The translations under genes were made by a program, and so were the position numbers. From NCBI RefSeq assembly GCF_024181285.1, contig NZ_CP051201.1:620001-684000 (forward strand): a DNA stretch of 64,000 nucleotides, given 5' to 3'. A model generated the notes under the pieces. It did no database searches and had not been told where the DNA came from. It saw nothing but the letters and a program-made list of their open reading frames with translations. Shown here piece after piece: positions 15,446 through 24,338 of the stretch; the stretch's first letter is position 1; every line of letters begins with the position of its first letter. The stretch is from Treponema sp. OMZ 790 (lineage in GTDB: Bacteria; Spirochaetota; Spirochaetia; Treponematales; Treponemataceae).

Positions 15446-15495
15446 AGGATAAAGCTTTTTTATTTACTTGTCAAGTATACTTACAATTATACTTG
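15446..15495 (-). promoter_or_regulatory. vapBC promoter and palindromic operator
   Basis: On the reverse strand TTGACA (15469-15474), a 17-bp spacer and TATCCT (15446-15451). The inverted repeat CAAGTATA-8 bp-TATACTTG (15472-15495) overlaps the -35 and is the likely VapB autorepression site. Confidence 0.7.
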
Positions 15496-15506
15496 CGGTA
15501 GAAAGA

Positions 15507-16247
15507 TCAGCGGCTTAAAATTCCCAGATAGCTGCTTCTCGGTATTTTAAAGCCGCCGAAGCGTTTTATGTTTTCGGAAGGGATTTGGGCATCTATTAAA
15601 ATGCCCTTCTTGTTTTCAAAGAAGTCTTGGGCAAAGAGGGAGAAGGCTGTTTTGGAAGCTCCGCTTACCTTGCTGAACATGGATTCGCCTATAAAGACCT
15701 CATTTATATAAAGGCCGTAAAAGCCTCCCGCCAATTCGCCTCCTTTCCATGCTTCTACAGAGTGGGCAAAGCCCAGCTTATGAAGAAGCCTATAAGCTTG
15801 AAGCATGTCATCCGTGATCCAAGTTCCTTTTTGTCCCTCTCTTTTTATTAGGGCGCAGTTTTCTATAACTTCATCAAAGGCCGTATTTTGCGTTATCCTA
15901 AAATCGGCTTTTTTTATTTCTCTTTTTAATCGGGACGGAATATGAAAAGAATCTTTGTTTATAACAAAGCGCAAGGAAGGGGAAAACCAAATTATAGGGT
16001 CTTCTTCCGAAAACCAAGGAAAAAAAGAATGTCTATAGGCCGAAAGAATCATGCCGGGTGAAAGGTTCCCTCCCGATATTACCTCATCGTCTTGAGATTT
16101 TTGAATATAATCTTCTTCACCGAAGGCCTTGTTAAAATCAAAAAAATCATCGCTTTCAAGCCAAGGAAAATCTTTTTGACTTCTTTTTAAGAGTATATTT
16201 TTTTCACCGGAACTTAAAAGCGATAATGAAGAAAAACCCGTCAACAT
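15507..16247 (-). CDS. aat: Leucyl/phenylalanyl-tRNA-protein transferase
   Basis: Transfers Leu or Phe from tRNA to proteins with N-terminal Arg or Lys, creating primary N-degrons for ClpS. The 246-residue chain carries the family blocks GGNLSPGMILSAYRHSFFPWF (near 60-80), PIIWFSPSLRFVI, GTWITDDMLQAYRLLHKLGFAHSVEAW and GGFYGLYINEVFIGESMFS, ending with the FGGFKIPRSSYLGIL region. An N-terminal extension of about 55 residues precedes the core and is longer than usual. It lies 21 bp downstream of clpA on the same strand, so the whole N-degron route sits in one operon. Confidence 0.95.
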   Translation of the reverse strand: MLTGFSSLSLLSSGEKNILLKRSQKDFPWLESDDFFDFNKAFGEEDYIQKSQDDEVISGGNLSPGMILSAYRHSFFPWFSEEDPIIWFSPSLRFVINKDSFHIPSRLKREIKKADFRITQNTAFDEVIENCALIKREGQKGTWITDDMLQAYRLLHKLGFAHSVEAWKGGELAGGFYGLYINEVFIGESMFSKVSGASKTAFSLFAQDFFENKKGILIDAQIPSENIKRFGGFKIPRSSYLGILSR

Positions 16248-16268
16248 TGTTTTTAAGTATTAAGCCCT

Positions 16269-18638
16269 TTATTTTACGCTCAAAACCAAATAGGGTTTTT
16301 TAGTCTTATCCCCGATACGGCATTTTACGGAGCTTCCTTTTTTTGTTTCTCCGAAAAGAATCATATCGGTTAAGGGCGTTACAAATTCGTCTTCGACAAG
16401 GCGGGCCGCATTGCGGGCTCCGAATTCTTCCGAATAGCCTTTTTCGGCTAAAAGAGGAATGACATCTTCTTCAAGCTCAAGAGAAATTTCTTTTTCGGCG
16501 AGCTGGGAGCGTATTTTTTCTACTTCCTTTTTGATGATGAGGCTCATAACCTGCATCGTAAGGGGGCCGAATTTTATGATTGCATCAAGCCTGTTTCTGA
16601 ATTCGGGAGTAAAGGTCTTTTCGACAGCCTCATCTACGGCCGATTCCGAAATGCGCTCTCCTCCGAAGCCGATCAAGGGTTTTCCTATATTTGAAGAGCC
16701 TGCATTGCTTGTCATAATAAGAATTATATTGTTAAAGGCCGCCTTTCTTCCCTGATTATCCGTGAGGGTTGCATAGTCCATAATCTGTAAGAGAATGTTA
16801 TAGATGTCGTGGTGAGCCTTTTCTATCTCGTCCAATAAAAGAACCGCATTAGGGCTTTTTTGTACGGCAGAGGTTAAAAGGCCTCCTTCTTCAAAGCCTA
16901 CGTAGCCGGGGGGTGAACCTATGAGGCGGCTTACAGTGTGCTTTTCCTGATACTCGCTCATGTCGAAGCGGAGAAGGGGAATACCAAGCTCCTCGGCAAG
17001 GGTTTTAGCGAGCTCCGTCTTACCGACCCCCGTGGGGCCTACAAACAAAAAGTTTGCAACAGGCTTATCCTTGGAACGGAAGCCTGCACGGGATCGCTTT
17101 ACTGCCTTGGTAACGCCTTCAATAGCCGGGCTTTGGCCGAAGATTTTCTTTGAAAGAATTTCTTCAAAGTGCCTGAGCTTTTCCGTCTCGTTTACCGAAA
17201 CCTTCTGCTCCGGTATCCTTGCAGTCTTTGCAACAATCTTGTCTATGTCGGTAAGGCTTACTTCCGGAACACTTGCTTCGGCGTTTTCTTCAGTATTTGA
17301 GCTTCTTTCTTTGTCTGCTTTGATTTTAATAAGAGCTCCGGCCTCGTCTATAAGGTCTATAGCCTTATCGGGCAAAAACCTGTCCCTGATGTGAATGGCC
17401 GAAAGATGAACTGCCGATTCCAAAACCTCATCGCTGTAATGCACCTTATGAAAATTCTCGTAACTTTCTCTAAGGCCTTTTAGTATTTTAAGAGTTTCTT
17501 CTTCGCTTGGCTCTTCAATGTCTATTTTTTGAAAACGTCTTGCGAGGGCTGCGTCCTTTGTAAAATGCTTATTGTATTCCTCAAAGGTTGTAGCTCCTAT
17601 GCATCGCACCTTTCCGTTTGTTAAAATCGGTTTTAAAAGATCGGGAGCATCAATACCTCCGCCTCCCGAATTGGCATCTACTATCGTGTGGATTTCGTCT
17701 ATAAAAAGAATTGCGTTTTTTTCTTTTGAAACTTCGGAAACTATCTTCTTTAATCTTTCTTCAAAGTCTCCTCTAAATTTTGCTCCGGCCATTAGATCCG
17801 AAAGGCTTAAGCTGTAGATATTTGCATCTTTTAAAAAACTGGGAACCTGATTTGCGGTTATTTTTTGCGCCAAGCCTTCAGTTATCGCAGTTTTTCCGAC
17901 GCCGGCACCGCCTACATGGAGGGGATTGTTTTTTTGCTTGCGGCATAAAATTTGAACAGTTCTTTCTATTTCTTCTTCTCTTCCGATGATGGGAGAAAGT
18001 TCTCCCTTTAAAGCTTTTTGAGTTAAATTTACCGTAAATTTTTCAAGACAGGTTTTTTGCGGTTTATTTTTTTCGTTTTGTTTTGTGTTTGAAGTGTCTG
18101 AAGTTCGGCATTGATTTTCTGCCTCATCTTCAAAGATAAATAATTCGGCCTGTTTTTCTTTTTCGATATTTTCGTAGGCGCTTTTGTGTCTTCCGTCATC
18201 ATAAAAGTCGGGGCTGCTTACCAACTGCAAAAGTCTCAAACGGTTTATTCCGCTTTGTTTCATAAAAAATGAACAATGGTTTCTTTCTTCATCCATGAGG
18301 CTGACTATTATGTCGTTAATGCCGATAACCGATTTTTCGGCAGAATTGCAGTTTAAAATAGCCCTTTCAAAAACATTTTGCAGGCCGACAGATTGAAGCG
18401 GTTCTTCTTGTCCGTCTTGAGCTCTTAAAGGAATTTTATTTTCGAGATAGGTATTTAAATTGTCATGAATGTAGCCAAGATCAGAACCCGACAGGGTAAA
18501 AAGCTCCAAAGCCTTGGGATTGAACATAATAGCCCAAAGGAGGTGTTCCGGAGTAACAAATTCATGGTTTCGTTTTTTTGCGTCCTCTACAGCATCTTGA
18601 AAAATGCGCCTGACAGTTATGGTTACCGTAAAATTCAT
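16269..18638 (-). CDS. clpA: ATP-dependent Clp protease ATP-binding subunit ClpA
   Basis: A 789-residue AAA+ unfoldase with two ATPase domains. The N-domain (residues 1-150) docks ClpS. Walker A1 is GGAGVGKTA near 244, slightly divergent from the usual GEPGVGKTA; Walker B1 is AILFIDEIHT; the ALARRFQ arginine finger follows. Walker A2 is GPTGVGKTE near 534, with LLLDEIEKAH as Walker B2. An IGF tripeptide (KPLIGFGG) near 655 matches the loop that binds ClpP. The gene overlaps clpS by 4 bp. No clpP is in the window, so the peptidase must be encoded elsewhere. Confidence 0.95.
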   Translation of the reverse strand: MNFTVTITVRRIFQDAVEDAKKRNHEFVTPEHLLWAIMFNPKALELFTLSGSDLGYIHDNLNTYLENKIPLRAQDGQEEPLQSVGLQNVFERAILNCNSAEKSVIGINDIIVSLMDEERNHCSFFMKQSGINRLRLLQLVSSPDFYDDGRHKSAYENIEKEKQAELFIFEDEAENQCRTSDTSNTKQNEKNKPQKTCLEKFTVNLTQKALKGELSPIIGREEEIERTVQILCRKQKNNPLHVGGAGVGKTAITEGLAQKITANQVPSFLKDANIYSLSLSDLMAGAKFRGDFEERLKKIVSEVSKEKNAILFIDEIHTIVDANSGGGGIDAPDLLKPILTNGKVRCIGATTFEEYNKHFTKDAALARRFQKIDIEEPSEEETLKILKGLRESYENFHKVHYSDEVLESAVHLSAIHIRDRFLPDKAIDLIDEAGALIKIKADKERSSNTEENAEASVPEVSLTDIDKIVAKTARIPEQKVSVNETEKLRHFEEILSKKIFGQSPAIEGVTKAVKRSRAGFRSKDKPVANFLFVGPTGVGKTELAKTLAEELGIPLLRFDMSEYQEKHTVSRLIGSPPGYVGFEEGGLLTSAVQKSPNAVLLLDEIEKAHHDIYNILLQIMDYATLTDNQGRKAAFNNIILIMTSNAGSSNIGKPLIGFGGERISESAVDEAVEKTFTPEFRNRLDAIIKFGPLTMQVMSLIIKKEVEKIRSQLAEKEISLELEEDVIPLLAEKGYSEEFGARNAARLVEDEFVTPLTDMILFGETKKGSSVKCRIGDKTKKPYLVLSVK

Positions 18639-18940
18639 ACCTTTTCAACCTTGCATTGCAGCGGAAAATTATTATTCTTTGCTGCGGTTAATACTTGAAA
18701 GCATTTTGTTGCGGCTATGTCATAAACATAAATTCCGACAGATGCTTGTCCCGTTTTATGAACCTTAAACATCAAAGATTCCGCCTCTTCGGGTGATTTA
18801 TTGAATATAGAAATAAGGATGGCAACAACAAAATCCATCGGAGTAAAATCATCGTTAAGGAGAATAACTCTATAATTTTCAGGTTCTATAAATTTTTCAG
18901 AAATAATAGTCCCTCTTTGGGGCTGTTTTTTTACTTCCAT
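18635..18940 (-). CDS. clpS: ClpS N-degron adaptor
   Basis: A 101-residue adaptor that delivers N-degron substrates to ClpA. The conserved core is visible: YRVILLNDDFTPMDFVVAILISIF (about residues 23-46, with the ND and M gatekeepers), then a MFKVHKTG block and VYDIAATK. A short flexible N-terminus precedes it. The gene starts the clpS-clpA-aat operon and overlaps clpA by 4 bp. No Shine-Dalgarno sequence precedes its ATG; a weak promoter places transcription start at or next to the start codon. Confidence 0.95.
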   Translation of the reverse strand: MEVKKQPQRGTIISEKFIEPENYRVILLNDDFTPMDFVVAILISIFNKSPEEAESLMFKVHKTGQASVGIYVYDIAATKCFQVLTAAKNNNFPLQCKVEKV

Positions 18941-18946
18941 ACATAT

Positions 18947-18975
18947 AAGTTACTGTAAAAAATCATATTTTACAA
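18947..18975 (-). promoter_or_regulatory. Weak promoter of clpS operon, leaderless geometry
   Basis: Reverse strand: TTGTAA (18970-18975), 17 bp, TAACTT (18947-18952), then only 6 nt before the clpS ATG. Both hexamers are weak, so this is tentative. Confidence 0.4.
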
Positions 18976-19075
18976 GCAATTTTTTATTTTTTTGATAATA
19001 TTCTCCTAAAAATAATGAATTTGATAAAAACACCTGTATATTTGCAAAAACTATCGACAAAAACTAAAAAAAATA

Positions 19076-19103
19076 TTGATATTTTACCATAATGTGTTAT
19101 ACT
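19076..19103 (+). promoter_or_regulatory. Promoter of the DHH phosphoesterase gene
   Basis: TTGATA (19076-19081), 16 bp, TATACT (19098-19103). The start of transcription should fall near 19110, two bases before an in-frame ATG at 19112 without a Shine-Dalgarno sequence. Confidence 0.65.
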
Positions 19104-19111
19104 ATAAGGCA

Positions 19112-20296
19112 ATGACTTGTGAGAATTCCGAAATAAAAAAAATGAAGCCTCTCAGCATCCGTAAAAAAAATGCGGTAATGGAGAGGGTTTTTGAACTTAT
19201 ATATTCTAGATCATCATTTTTGCTTTTAGGGCATGTGCATGCTGACGAAGATTGTATATCCTCAGTTGTAGCATTCGGCTTATTGTTGCGCAAATTCGGA
19301 AAAAACGTGAATATTTTTTTGGAAGACAATGTGCCTGATAACCTTGCTTTTTTTGCCGACATTTGCAGCTATAACTCCATTTGTTTGTCCGTAAAAGACT
19401 TAGATATTCCCTCAGATCCTGATGTCATAGTCATCTTGGATACTCCCAAACCGGATATGATAGCTTTAAACGATGAAATTAAAGTTTTCATAAACGATAA
19501 AAAAATCCCGAAAGTAGAGATAGACCATCATTTTGCTGCCGATGCAGATTATTCCGGCGATGAAGATTACAGGCTTACAATGAGAGCTTCAAGTACATGC
19601 GAAATAATAGGTCAAATGTGTTTAAAGTTTGAAAAACGCCCCGAAATTCTAAAAGAATACGGTATACAAGACCTTTACTCCCGAAACATAGTTCTTGCCA
19701 TGCTTACAGGCATGATAGGCGATGCTAAAATGGGAAATTATCTTTTTACGCGCAGAGACAGGGCCTTTTATGATTATTTTTTAAGAAAATTTAATACCAT
19801 ACTCAGCGGGGAATTTAATAAGGGGTCGGGAAATATAAGCTCCGTTAAAGAAATATTGGATTTGATCGAAACTCTCTCAGACGAAGATGAAAGGCTTTAT
19901 AATGAGGTTATGAAAAATGTTTTTTATGACGGACGTATAGGAACAATAATCCTAGATGAAAAGCAGTCCGAAGTTTTAAGCTCCGGAATCGATTATAATC
20001 AGTTTTTGGGAGTTATAAAGCGTGCCACCGATAATATAGCCGAAAATGCTCATGGAGTCGGTATATCGGCATACTTTGATCCGGTGGAGATATCGGATAA
20101 GATTCAACTCAGGATAAGAGCTTCAGGCGATGTACAAGGGATTGATGTAAGGCCTATTTTAAGCGAATTCAGTATTGCAGACGGCGGAGGTCATCCGGGT
20201 GCCATAGGTTTTCGCTTTAACCGCAGCGAGATAAAGGATTTACCGGCCTACGTCTATAGAATTTCCGAAAGGGTTAAGACTTTGATTCCGCAATGA
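19112..20296 (+). CDS. DHH/DHHA1-family phosphoesterase (NrnA-like)
   Basis: A 394-residue DHH-superfamily enzyme, probably a nanoRNase or phosphatase acting on short oligonucleotides or nucleotide phosphates. The metal motifs are present: GHVHADEDC near residue 42, VVILDTPKPD near 107, VEIDHHFAADADY near 134 (the DHH motif), and GGGHPGAIGF near 365 in the DHHA1 domain. I placed the start at 19112, directly downstream of the promoter; an alternative is ATG at 19142. An earlier in-frame start would lie in the -35 box and is excluded. The 3' end overlaps queH by 4 bp. Confidence 0.8.
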   Translation: MTCENSEIKKMKPLSIRKKNAVMERVFELIYSRSSFLLLGHVHADEDCISSVVAFGLLLRKFGKNVNIFLEDNVPDNLAFFADICSYNSICLSVKDLDIPSDPDVIVILDTPKPDMIALNDEIKVFINDKKIPKVEIDHHFAADADYSGDEDYRLTMRASSTCEIIGQMCLKFEKRPEILKEYGIQDLYSRNIVLAMLTGMIGDAKMGNYLFTRRDRAFYDYFLRKFNTILSGEFNKGSGNISSVKEILDLIETLSDEDERLYNEVMKNVFYDGRIGTIILDEKQSEVLSSGIDYNQFLGVIKRATDNIAENAHGVGISAYFDPVEISDKIQLRIRASGDVQGIDVRPILSEFSIADGGGHPGAIGFRFNRSEIKDLPAYVYRISERVKTLIPQ

Positions 20297-20910
20297 CAGC
20301 TCAAAAAATCAACTATGACAGGCTGATGCAGGAAACTATAAAAGATTTGGACTCAAACGATAAAGCTCTTTTGCTCCATTCTTGCTGTGCGCCTTGCAGT
20401 TCTTCGGTTATCTTAAAACTTGCTCCTTTTTTTAAACTTACCGTTTTTTATTATAATCCCAATATAGACACCTTTGAAGAATACGAAAAAAGAGCTGAAG
20501 AGCAAAAACACATTATTTCTATCTACAATGAAGAAAGTCTCTCGTCTCACAGGATAGAAATAATCAAAGAGACCTATGCCCCTGAAGAATTCCATAAAAT
20601 TGCTCAAGGTTTGGAAGATTGTCCTGAAGGAGGGGAGAGGTGTATGCGCTGCTACCTTTTACGGCTGAAAAAAACTGCCGAAAGAGCCAAAAAAGACGGT
20701 TTCGATTTTTTTACCTCAACTCTTTCCGTGAGTCCCTTAAAAAATGCGGAAAAACTTAATAGTATCGGACTTTCTCTCGAAAGCGGAAACTGCAGATGGC
20801 TCGCTTGCGATTTTAAAAAACGCAGCGGTTACCTTGATTCCATAAATTTAAGCAAAAAATACGGACTTTACAGGCAGGATTACTGCGGATGTGTCCATTC
20901 CAAACGATAA
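20293..20910 (+). CDS. queH: Epoxyqueuosine reductase QueH
   Basis: Catalyses the last step of queuosine biosynthesis, reducing epoxyqueuosine in tRNA. The 205-residue protein carries the QueH cysteine sets that hold the iron-sulfur cluster and iron site: LLLHSCCAPCSS near residues 28-38, CMRCYLLRLKK near 119-122, and DYCGCVHS at the C-terminus. FYYNPNIDTFEEYEKRAEEQ is the family's other conserved block. It overlaps the phosphoesterase gene by 4 bp and probably shares its transcript. QueH replaces the unrelated cobalamin-dependent QueG in many bacteria. Confidence 0.93.
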   Translation: MTAQKINYDRLMQETIKDLDSNDKALLLHSCCAPCSSSVILKLAPFFKLTVFYYNPNIDTFEEYEKRAEEQKHIISIYNEESLSSHRIEIIKETYAPEEFHKIAQGLEDCPEGGERCMRCYLLRLKKTAERAKKDGFDFFTSTLSVSPLKNAEKLNSIGLSLESGNCRWLACDFKKRSGYLDSINLSKKYGLYRQDYCGCVHSKR

Positions 20911-20950
20911 AAAATTAGTTATTTTTATCCTTATAATTCAAGTTTTAGAA

Positions 20951-20979
20951 TTGACTATATCCTAAATTCCTGCTATAAT
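20951..20979 (+). promoter_or_regulatory. Promoter of grdE-grdB
   Basis: TTGACT (20951-20956), 17 bp, TATAAT (20974-20979): close to consensus. The decamer ATTGACTATA occurs twice, over the -35 (from 20950) and in the leader (21001-21010), and TATAGTC/GACTATA arms between them form an inverted repeat. These may be operator or leader elements. Confidence 0.75.
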
Positions 20980-21028
20980 ATAGTCCAAAGTAATCAATCT
21001 ATTGACTATAAATATTAGGAGGTCAAAA

Positions 21029-22318
21029 GTGAAACTTGAATTAGGTATTATACCCATTAACGACATGAAATTTGGAAACAAAACAGCTGTTAATGGAACA
21101 TGCCTTGAAGTAAACAAAGCTGAACTTGAGGCTCTTATCAAGGAAGATCCGCTTGTAATCGGTGTCGAATTGCACATTGCAAAGCCCGGCGATAACACTC
21201 GAATTATCCCTGTAAAAGATGTTCTTGAACCCAGATGTAAGGTAGAAGGCAGCGGAGTTTGCTTCCCCGGTTTTTTTACCGGTGAAGAGGCTGTTGTTGG
21301 AGCAGGTAAAACCCATGTATTGAAGGGTGCTGCTGTAGTTACAACCGGAACCGTTGTAGGTTTCCAGGAAGGTATCATTGACATGAGCGGCCCGGGTGCC
21401 GAATATACCCCCTTCTCAAAGACCGTTAACCTCGTTGTTGATTGCAAGATCCAGGACGATGTTACCCGCGCTATCAAAGAAAAGGCCTTACGCCTTATGG
21501 GCTTAAAAACAGCCCGATATCTCGGAGAAGCTGCTAAAAACGTAAAACCCGCTTCTGTAGAAACCTACGAAACACTTCCCTTCGTAGAGCAGGCTAAACA
21601 ATATCCCAATCTTCCTAAGGTAGGATATGTTTACATGCTCCAGAGCCAGGGACTTTTACACGACACCTACTACTACGGTATCGACGTAAAGCAGATTCTT
21701 CCCACAATCATGTACCCCACAGAAGTTATGGACGGTGCAATCGTAAGCGGTAACTGCGTTTCTGCATGCGATAAGAACCCGACCTATGTTCACCAGAACA
21801 GCCCCATTATCCATGAACTCTACAAGAGACATGGAAAAGACATCAACTTCATGGGTGTAATCGTTACAAACGAAAACGTAACTCTTGCAGACAAGGAAAG
21901 ATCTTCTAACCTTTCCGCAAAATTGGCCGAAATGCTCGGCTGCGATGCAGTTATCGTTTCTGAAGAAGGTTTCGGAAACCCCGATGCCGACTTGATCATG
22001 AACTGCCGCAAGATCGAAGAAAAGGGTATCAAAACCGTTCTCGTAACCGACGAATATGCCGGTCAAGACGGTGCAAGTCAGTCTCTTGCTGACTCAAACC
22101 CCTTAGGAAATGCTGTAGTTTCTAACGGAAACGCAAACGCTGTTGTAAAACTTCCCCCGATGAAGACCATCATCGGAGATGTAAAACAAGCAAACGTTAT
22201 TGCCGGTGCTTGGGAAGGAAGTTTACATGCCGACGGAACAATCGAAGCTGAAATTCAGGTTATTACCGGTGCTACAAACGAGCTCGGATTCTGGAATCTT
22301 AGCGCAAGAGGAATATAA
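21029..22318 (+). CDS. grdE: Glycine reductase complex component B proprotein GrdE
   Basis: Subunit precursor of the substrate-binding component B of glycine (or sarcosine/betaine) reductase, which passes the carboxymethyl group to the selenoprotein system for energy conservation. The proprotein is cleaved before a Cys that becomes the pyruvoyl group; that site is visible as SGNCVSACDKNPTYVH (about residues 239-254). I chose GTG at 21029: AGGAGG lies 6 nt upstream, giving 429 residues, close to clostridial GrdE. Codon use is cleaner and more C-ending than in neighbours, consistent with high expression. grdB follows 11 bp later. Confidence 0.93.
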   Translation: MKLELGIIPINDMKFGNKTAVNGTCLEVNKAELEALIKEDPLVIGVELHIAKPGDNTRIIPVKDVLEPRCKVEGSGVCFPGFFTGEEAVVGAGKTHVLKGAAVVTTGTVVGFQEGIIDMSGPGAEYTPFSKTVNLVVDCKIQDDVTRAIKEKALRLMGLKTARYLGEAAKNVKPASVETYETLPFVEQAKQYPNLPKVGYVYMLQSQGLLHDTYYYGIDVKQILPTIMYPTEVMDGAIVSGNCVSACDKNPTYVHQNSPIIHELYKRHGKDINFMGVIVTNENVTLADKERSSNLSAKLAEMLGCDAVIVSEEGFGNPDADLIMNCRKIEEKGIKTVLVTDEYAGQDGASQSLADSNPLGNAVVSNGNANAVVKLPPMKTIIGDVKQANVIAGAWEGSLHADGTIEAEIQVITGATNELGFWNLSARGI

Positions 22319-22329
22319 GGAGTTAAGCT

Positions 22330-23625
22330 ATGAGTAAAGTAATTGTTCATTATATCAATCAGTTCTTTGCCGGAAAAGGCGGAGAAGACATGGCTGACTA
22401 CAAACCGGAGGTTATTGACGGAACAGCAGGTCCCGGTGCCGGAATTCAGGGTGCCTTGGGAGATGCAGGAAAGATCGTCAAGACCATTATCTGCGGTGAT
22501 AACTATTTTAACGAACACGAAGAAGAATGCTTGGCCTTTGTTAAGAAGGTTCTTACAGATGCAAAAGCAGACCTTCTTATTGCCGGTCCCGGATTTAACG
22601 CCGGACGATACGGTATGGCTTGCGGTAACGCAGCAAAGGTTGCCTTTGAGCTCGGCATCCCCGCTATTTCTGGTCTCTATGAAGAAAACCCCGGTTATGA
22701 TGTATTTAAAGCCTTTATGTACACAATCAAGACAGGCAACTCTGCTGTAAGCATGAGAGAAGCCGTTCCTGCTATCGGAGCTTTGGCTAAAAAGATTTTA
22801 ACAGGCGAGTGCATCTGCTGCCCCGAAAAAGAAGGTCTCTTACCCAGAGGCGTACGCCAAAACTACTTTGCAGAAGAAAGAGGTGCAAAGAGAGCTGTTG
22901 ATATGCTCATCAAGAAGATTAAGGGTGAAGAGTTCGTAACGGAATATCCGATGCCCGTATTCGACAGAGTACCTCCTCAGCCTGCTGTTAAAGATATTTC
23001 CAAGGCAAAGGTTGCATTGGTAACCTCAGGCGGTGTTGTACCCAAGGGTAACCCCGACCACATCGAAGCTTCAAACGCTTCACACTACGGCGAATATTCA
23101 ATCGCAGGTATGGCCGCTCTTTCATCAGCCGACAGCGAAACAGCTCACGGCGGATACGACCCGACCTATTGTAATGCAAACCCCAACCGAGTTCTTCCGG
23201 TAGACGTTTTGCGCGATATGGAAAAAGAAGGAAAGATCGGAAAGCTTCATGACAAGTACTATACAACGGTAGGAAACGGTACCGCTGTAAAGCGCTCAAA
23301 GAAATTTGCCGAAGAATTTGTTCAAAAGCTTGTGAACGACGGAGTGCAGGCTGTAATTCTTACCTCCACGTGAGGCACATGTACTCGTTGCGGTGCAACG
23401 ATGGTTAAAGAAATCGAGAGACATCTCCCGGTAGTACATATTGCAACTGTTGTTCCTATCTCAAAGACTGTTGGTGCAAACAGAATTGTGCCGGCCGTAG
23501 CTATTCCTCACCCGCTCGGTGATCCTAAAATGAACGATGCAGATGAGAAAAAACTCCGCCGCGCCCTTGTTGAAAAAGCATTAAAAGCTCTTGAAACACC
23601 CGTTTCCGAGCAAACCGTTTTTTAA
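22330..23625 (+). CDS. grdB: Glycine reductase component B selenoprotein GrdB
   Basis: Selenocysteine-containing catalytic subunit of component B. The reading frame continues through an in-frame TGA (23371-23373), residue 348, which must be read as Sec: TSTUGTCTRCGA, the UxxCxxC redox motif of GrdB. With Sec inserted the product has 431 residues, the family's normal length; stopping at the TGA would remove the redox site and about 80 conserved residues. A SECIS-like hairpin follows at once. GGAGTT precedes the ATG. It is co-transcribed with grdE and followed by a strong terminator. Component A (grdA), component C and the Sec machinery are not in the window. Confidence 0.95.
23371..23401 (+). 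promoter_or_regulatory. Sec UGA codon and bacterial SECIS hairpin in grdB
   Basis: The UGA at 23371 is followed by a compact hairpin TCGTTGC-GGT-GCAACGA (23385-23401), with the GGU loop about 20 nt after UGA. The position and GGU loop are as expected for SelB recruitment. Confidence 0.8.
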
Positions 23626-23641
23626 TTTAGCTTTTTAAACT

Positions 23642-23679
23642 AAAAGCCCCCTTGCCTTTAGAGCCAGGGGGCTTTTTTT
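23642..23679 (+). terminator. Rho-independent terminator after grdB
   Basis: AAAAGCCCCCT pairs with AGGGGGCTTTT, with a run of seven T after the stem. A strong terminator. Confidence 0.9.
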
Positions 23680-23754
23680 ATGATTTTAATTGAAAATTAG
23701 TTTTTATATAGTATTTTTTTTTAGAATATGTTACACTTAATGCGGAGGGATTTT

Positions 23755-23961
23755 ATGTCTTATGCTTCCTTAGAAAAGAAAATGAATAATCTGACTATCG
23801 AACAACAACAATCTGTCTTTGATTATATTAATTTCTTGTTATATAAAAATAATGCGAATAAAAAGAAAACTGTCTATAGAACCCCCGGTGGTTTGAAAGG
23901 CTCTTTTTATATGTCGGATGATTTTGATAAAACGCCTGAATGTTTTGAAGGATATATTTAA
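23755..23961 (+). CDS. Small antitoxin-like protein (DUF2281-type) of a PIN pair
   Basis: A 68-residue protein: MSYASLEKKMNNLTIEQQQSVFDYINFLL is the helical segment seen in DUF2281-type antitoxins and resembles the N-terminus of the antitoxin at 11508. The C-terminus (TPGGLKGSFYMSDDFDKTPECFEGYI) is typical of partners of PIN toxins, where a D-x-FDxxP-x-F tail binds the toxin. GGAGG lies 7 nt before the chosen ATG. Its stop overlaps the toxin start (TAATG). Confidence 0.85.
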   Translation: MSYASLEKKMNNLTIEQQQSVFDYINFLLYKNNANKKKTVYRTPGGLKGSFYMSDDFDKTPECFEGYI

Positions 23962-24338
23962 TGTATTTGCTCGATACACATACCCTGTTATGGTTCTTAA
24001 ATGATTCTCCTAAATTGTCAAAGAGAGCTCTTGAGATAATAACCACAGAGGGTAAAATTTTTTTTAGTATTGTTTCACTATGGGAAATAGCAATTAAGAA
24101 GACTATAGGGAAACTTGATTTGGATTCTTCCATTTCGGAGATTGAAGCTTTATGTTATGAAAAAGATATTTCACTTATACAAATTAAAGCAAAACATCTG
24201 GATAAAATAATAGAGCTTCCAAATATACATAGTGATCCTTTTGATCGTCTAATTATTGCACAGTCTATAATTGAAAATCTTATTCTTATTACAAAAGATA
24301 TAAATATTCCTCATTATCCTGTTAAAACTGTGTGGTAG
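23961..24338 (+). CDS. PIN-domain toxin (VapC-like)
   Basis: A 125-residue PIN-domain ribonuclease. The acidic metal-binding residues are visible: D in MYLLDTHTLLWFLND (residue 5), E in SLWEIAIKK (about 43), and D residues in HSDPFDRLIIAQS (about 91-95), with ITKDINI at the end. The DTHTLLW start is the hallmark of this PIN subgroup. It is translationally coupled to the antitoxin. Its last 17 bp overlap the convergent ABC exporter gene, so no terminator can lie between them. Confidence 0.9.
   Translation: MYLLDTHTLLWFLNDSPKLSKRALEIITTEGKIFFSIVSLWEIAIKKTIGKLDLDSSISEIEALCYEKDISLIQIKAKHLDKIIELPNIHSDPFDRLIIAQSIIENLILITKDINIPHYPVKTVW

Noticed and set aside
22330..23373. grdB as a gene truncated by a stop codon, with a second small gene at 23401
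   Set aside because: The TGA lies in the conserved UxxCxxC motif, the frame continues with family sequence to the normal end, and a SECIS-like hairpin follows.
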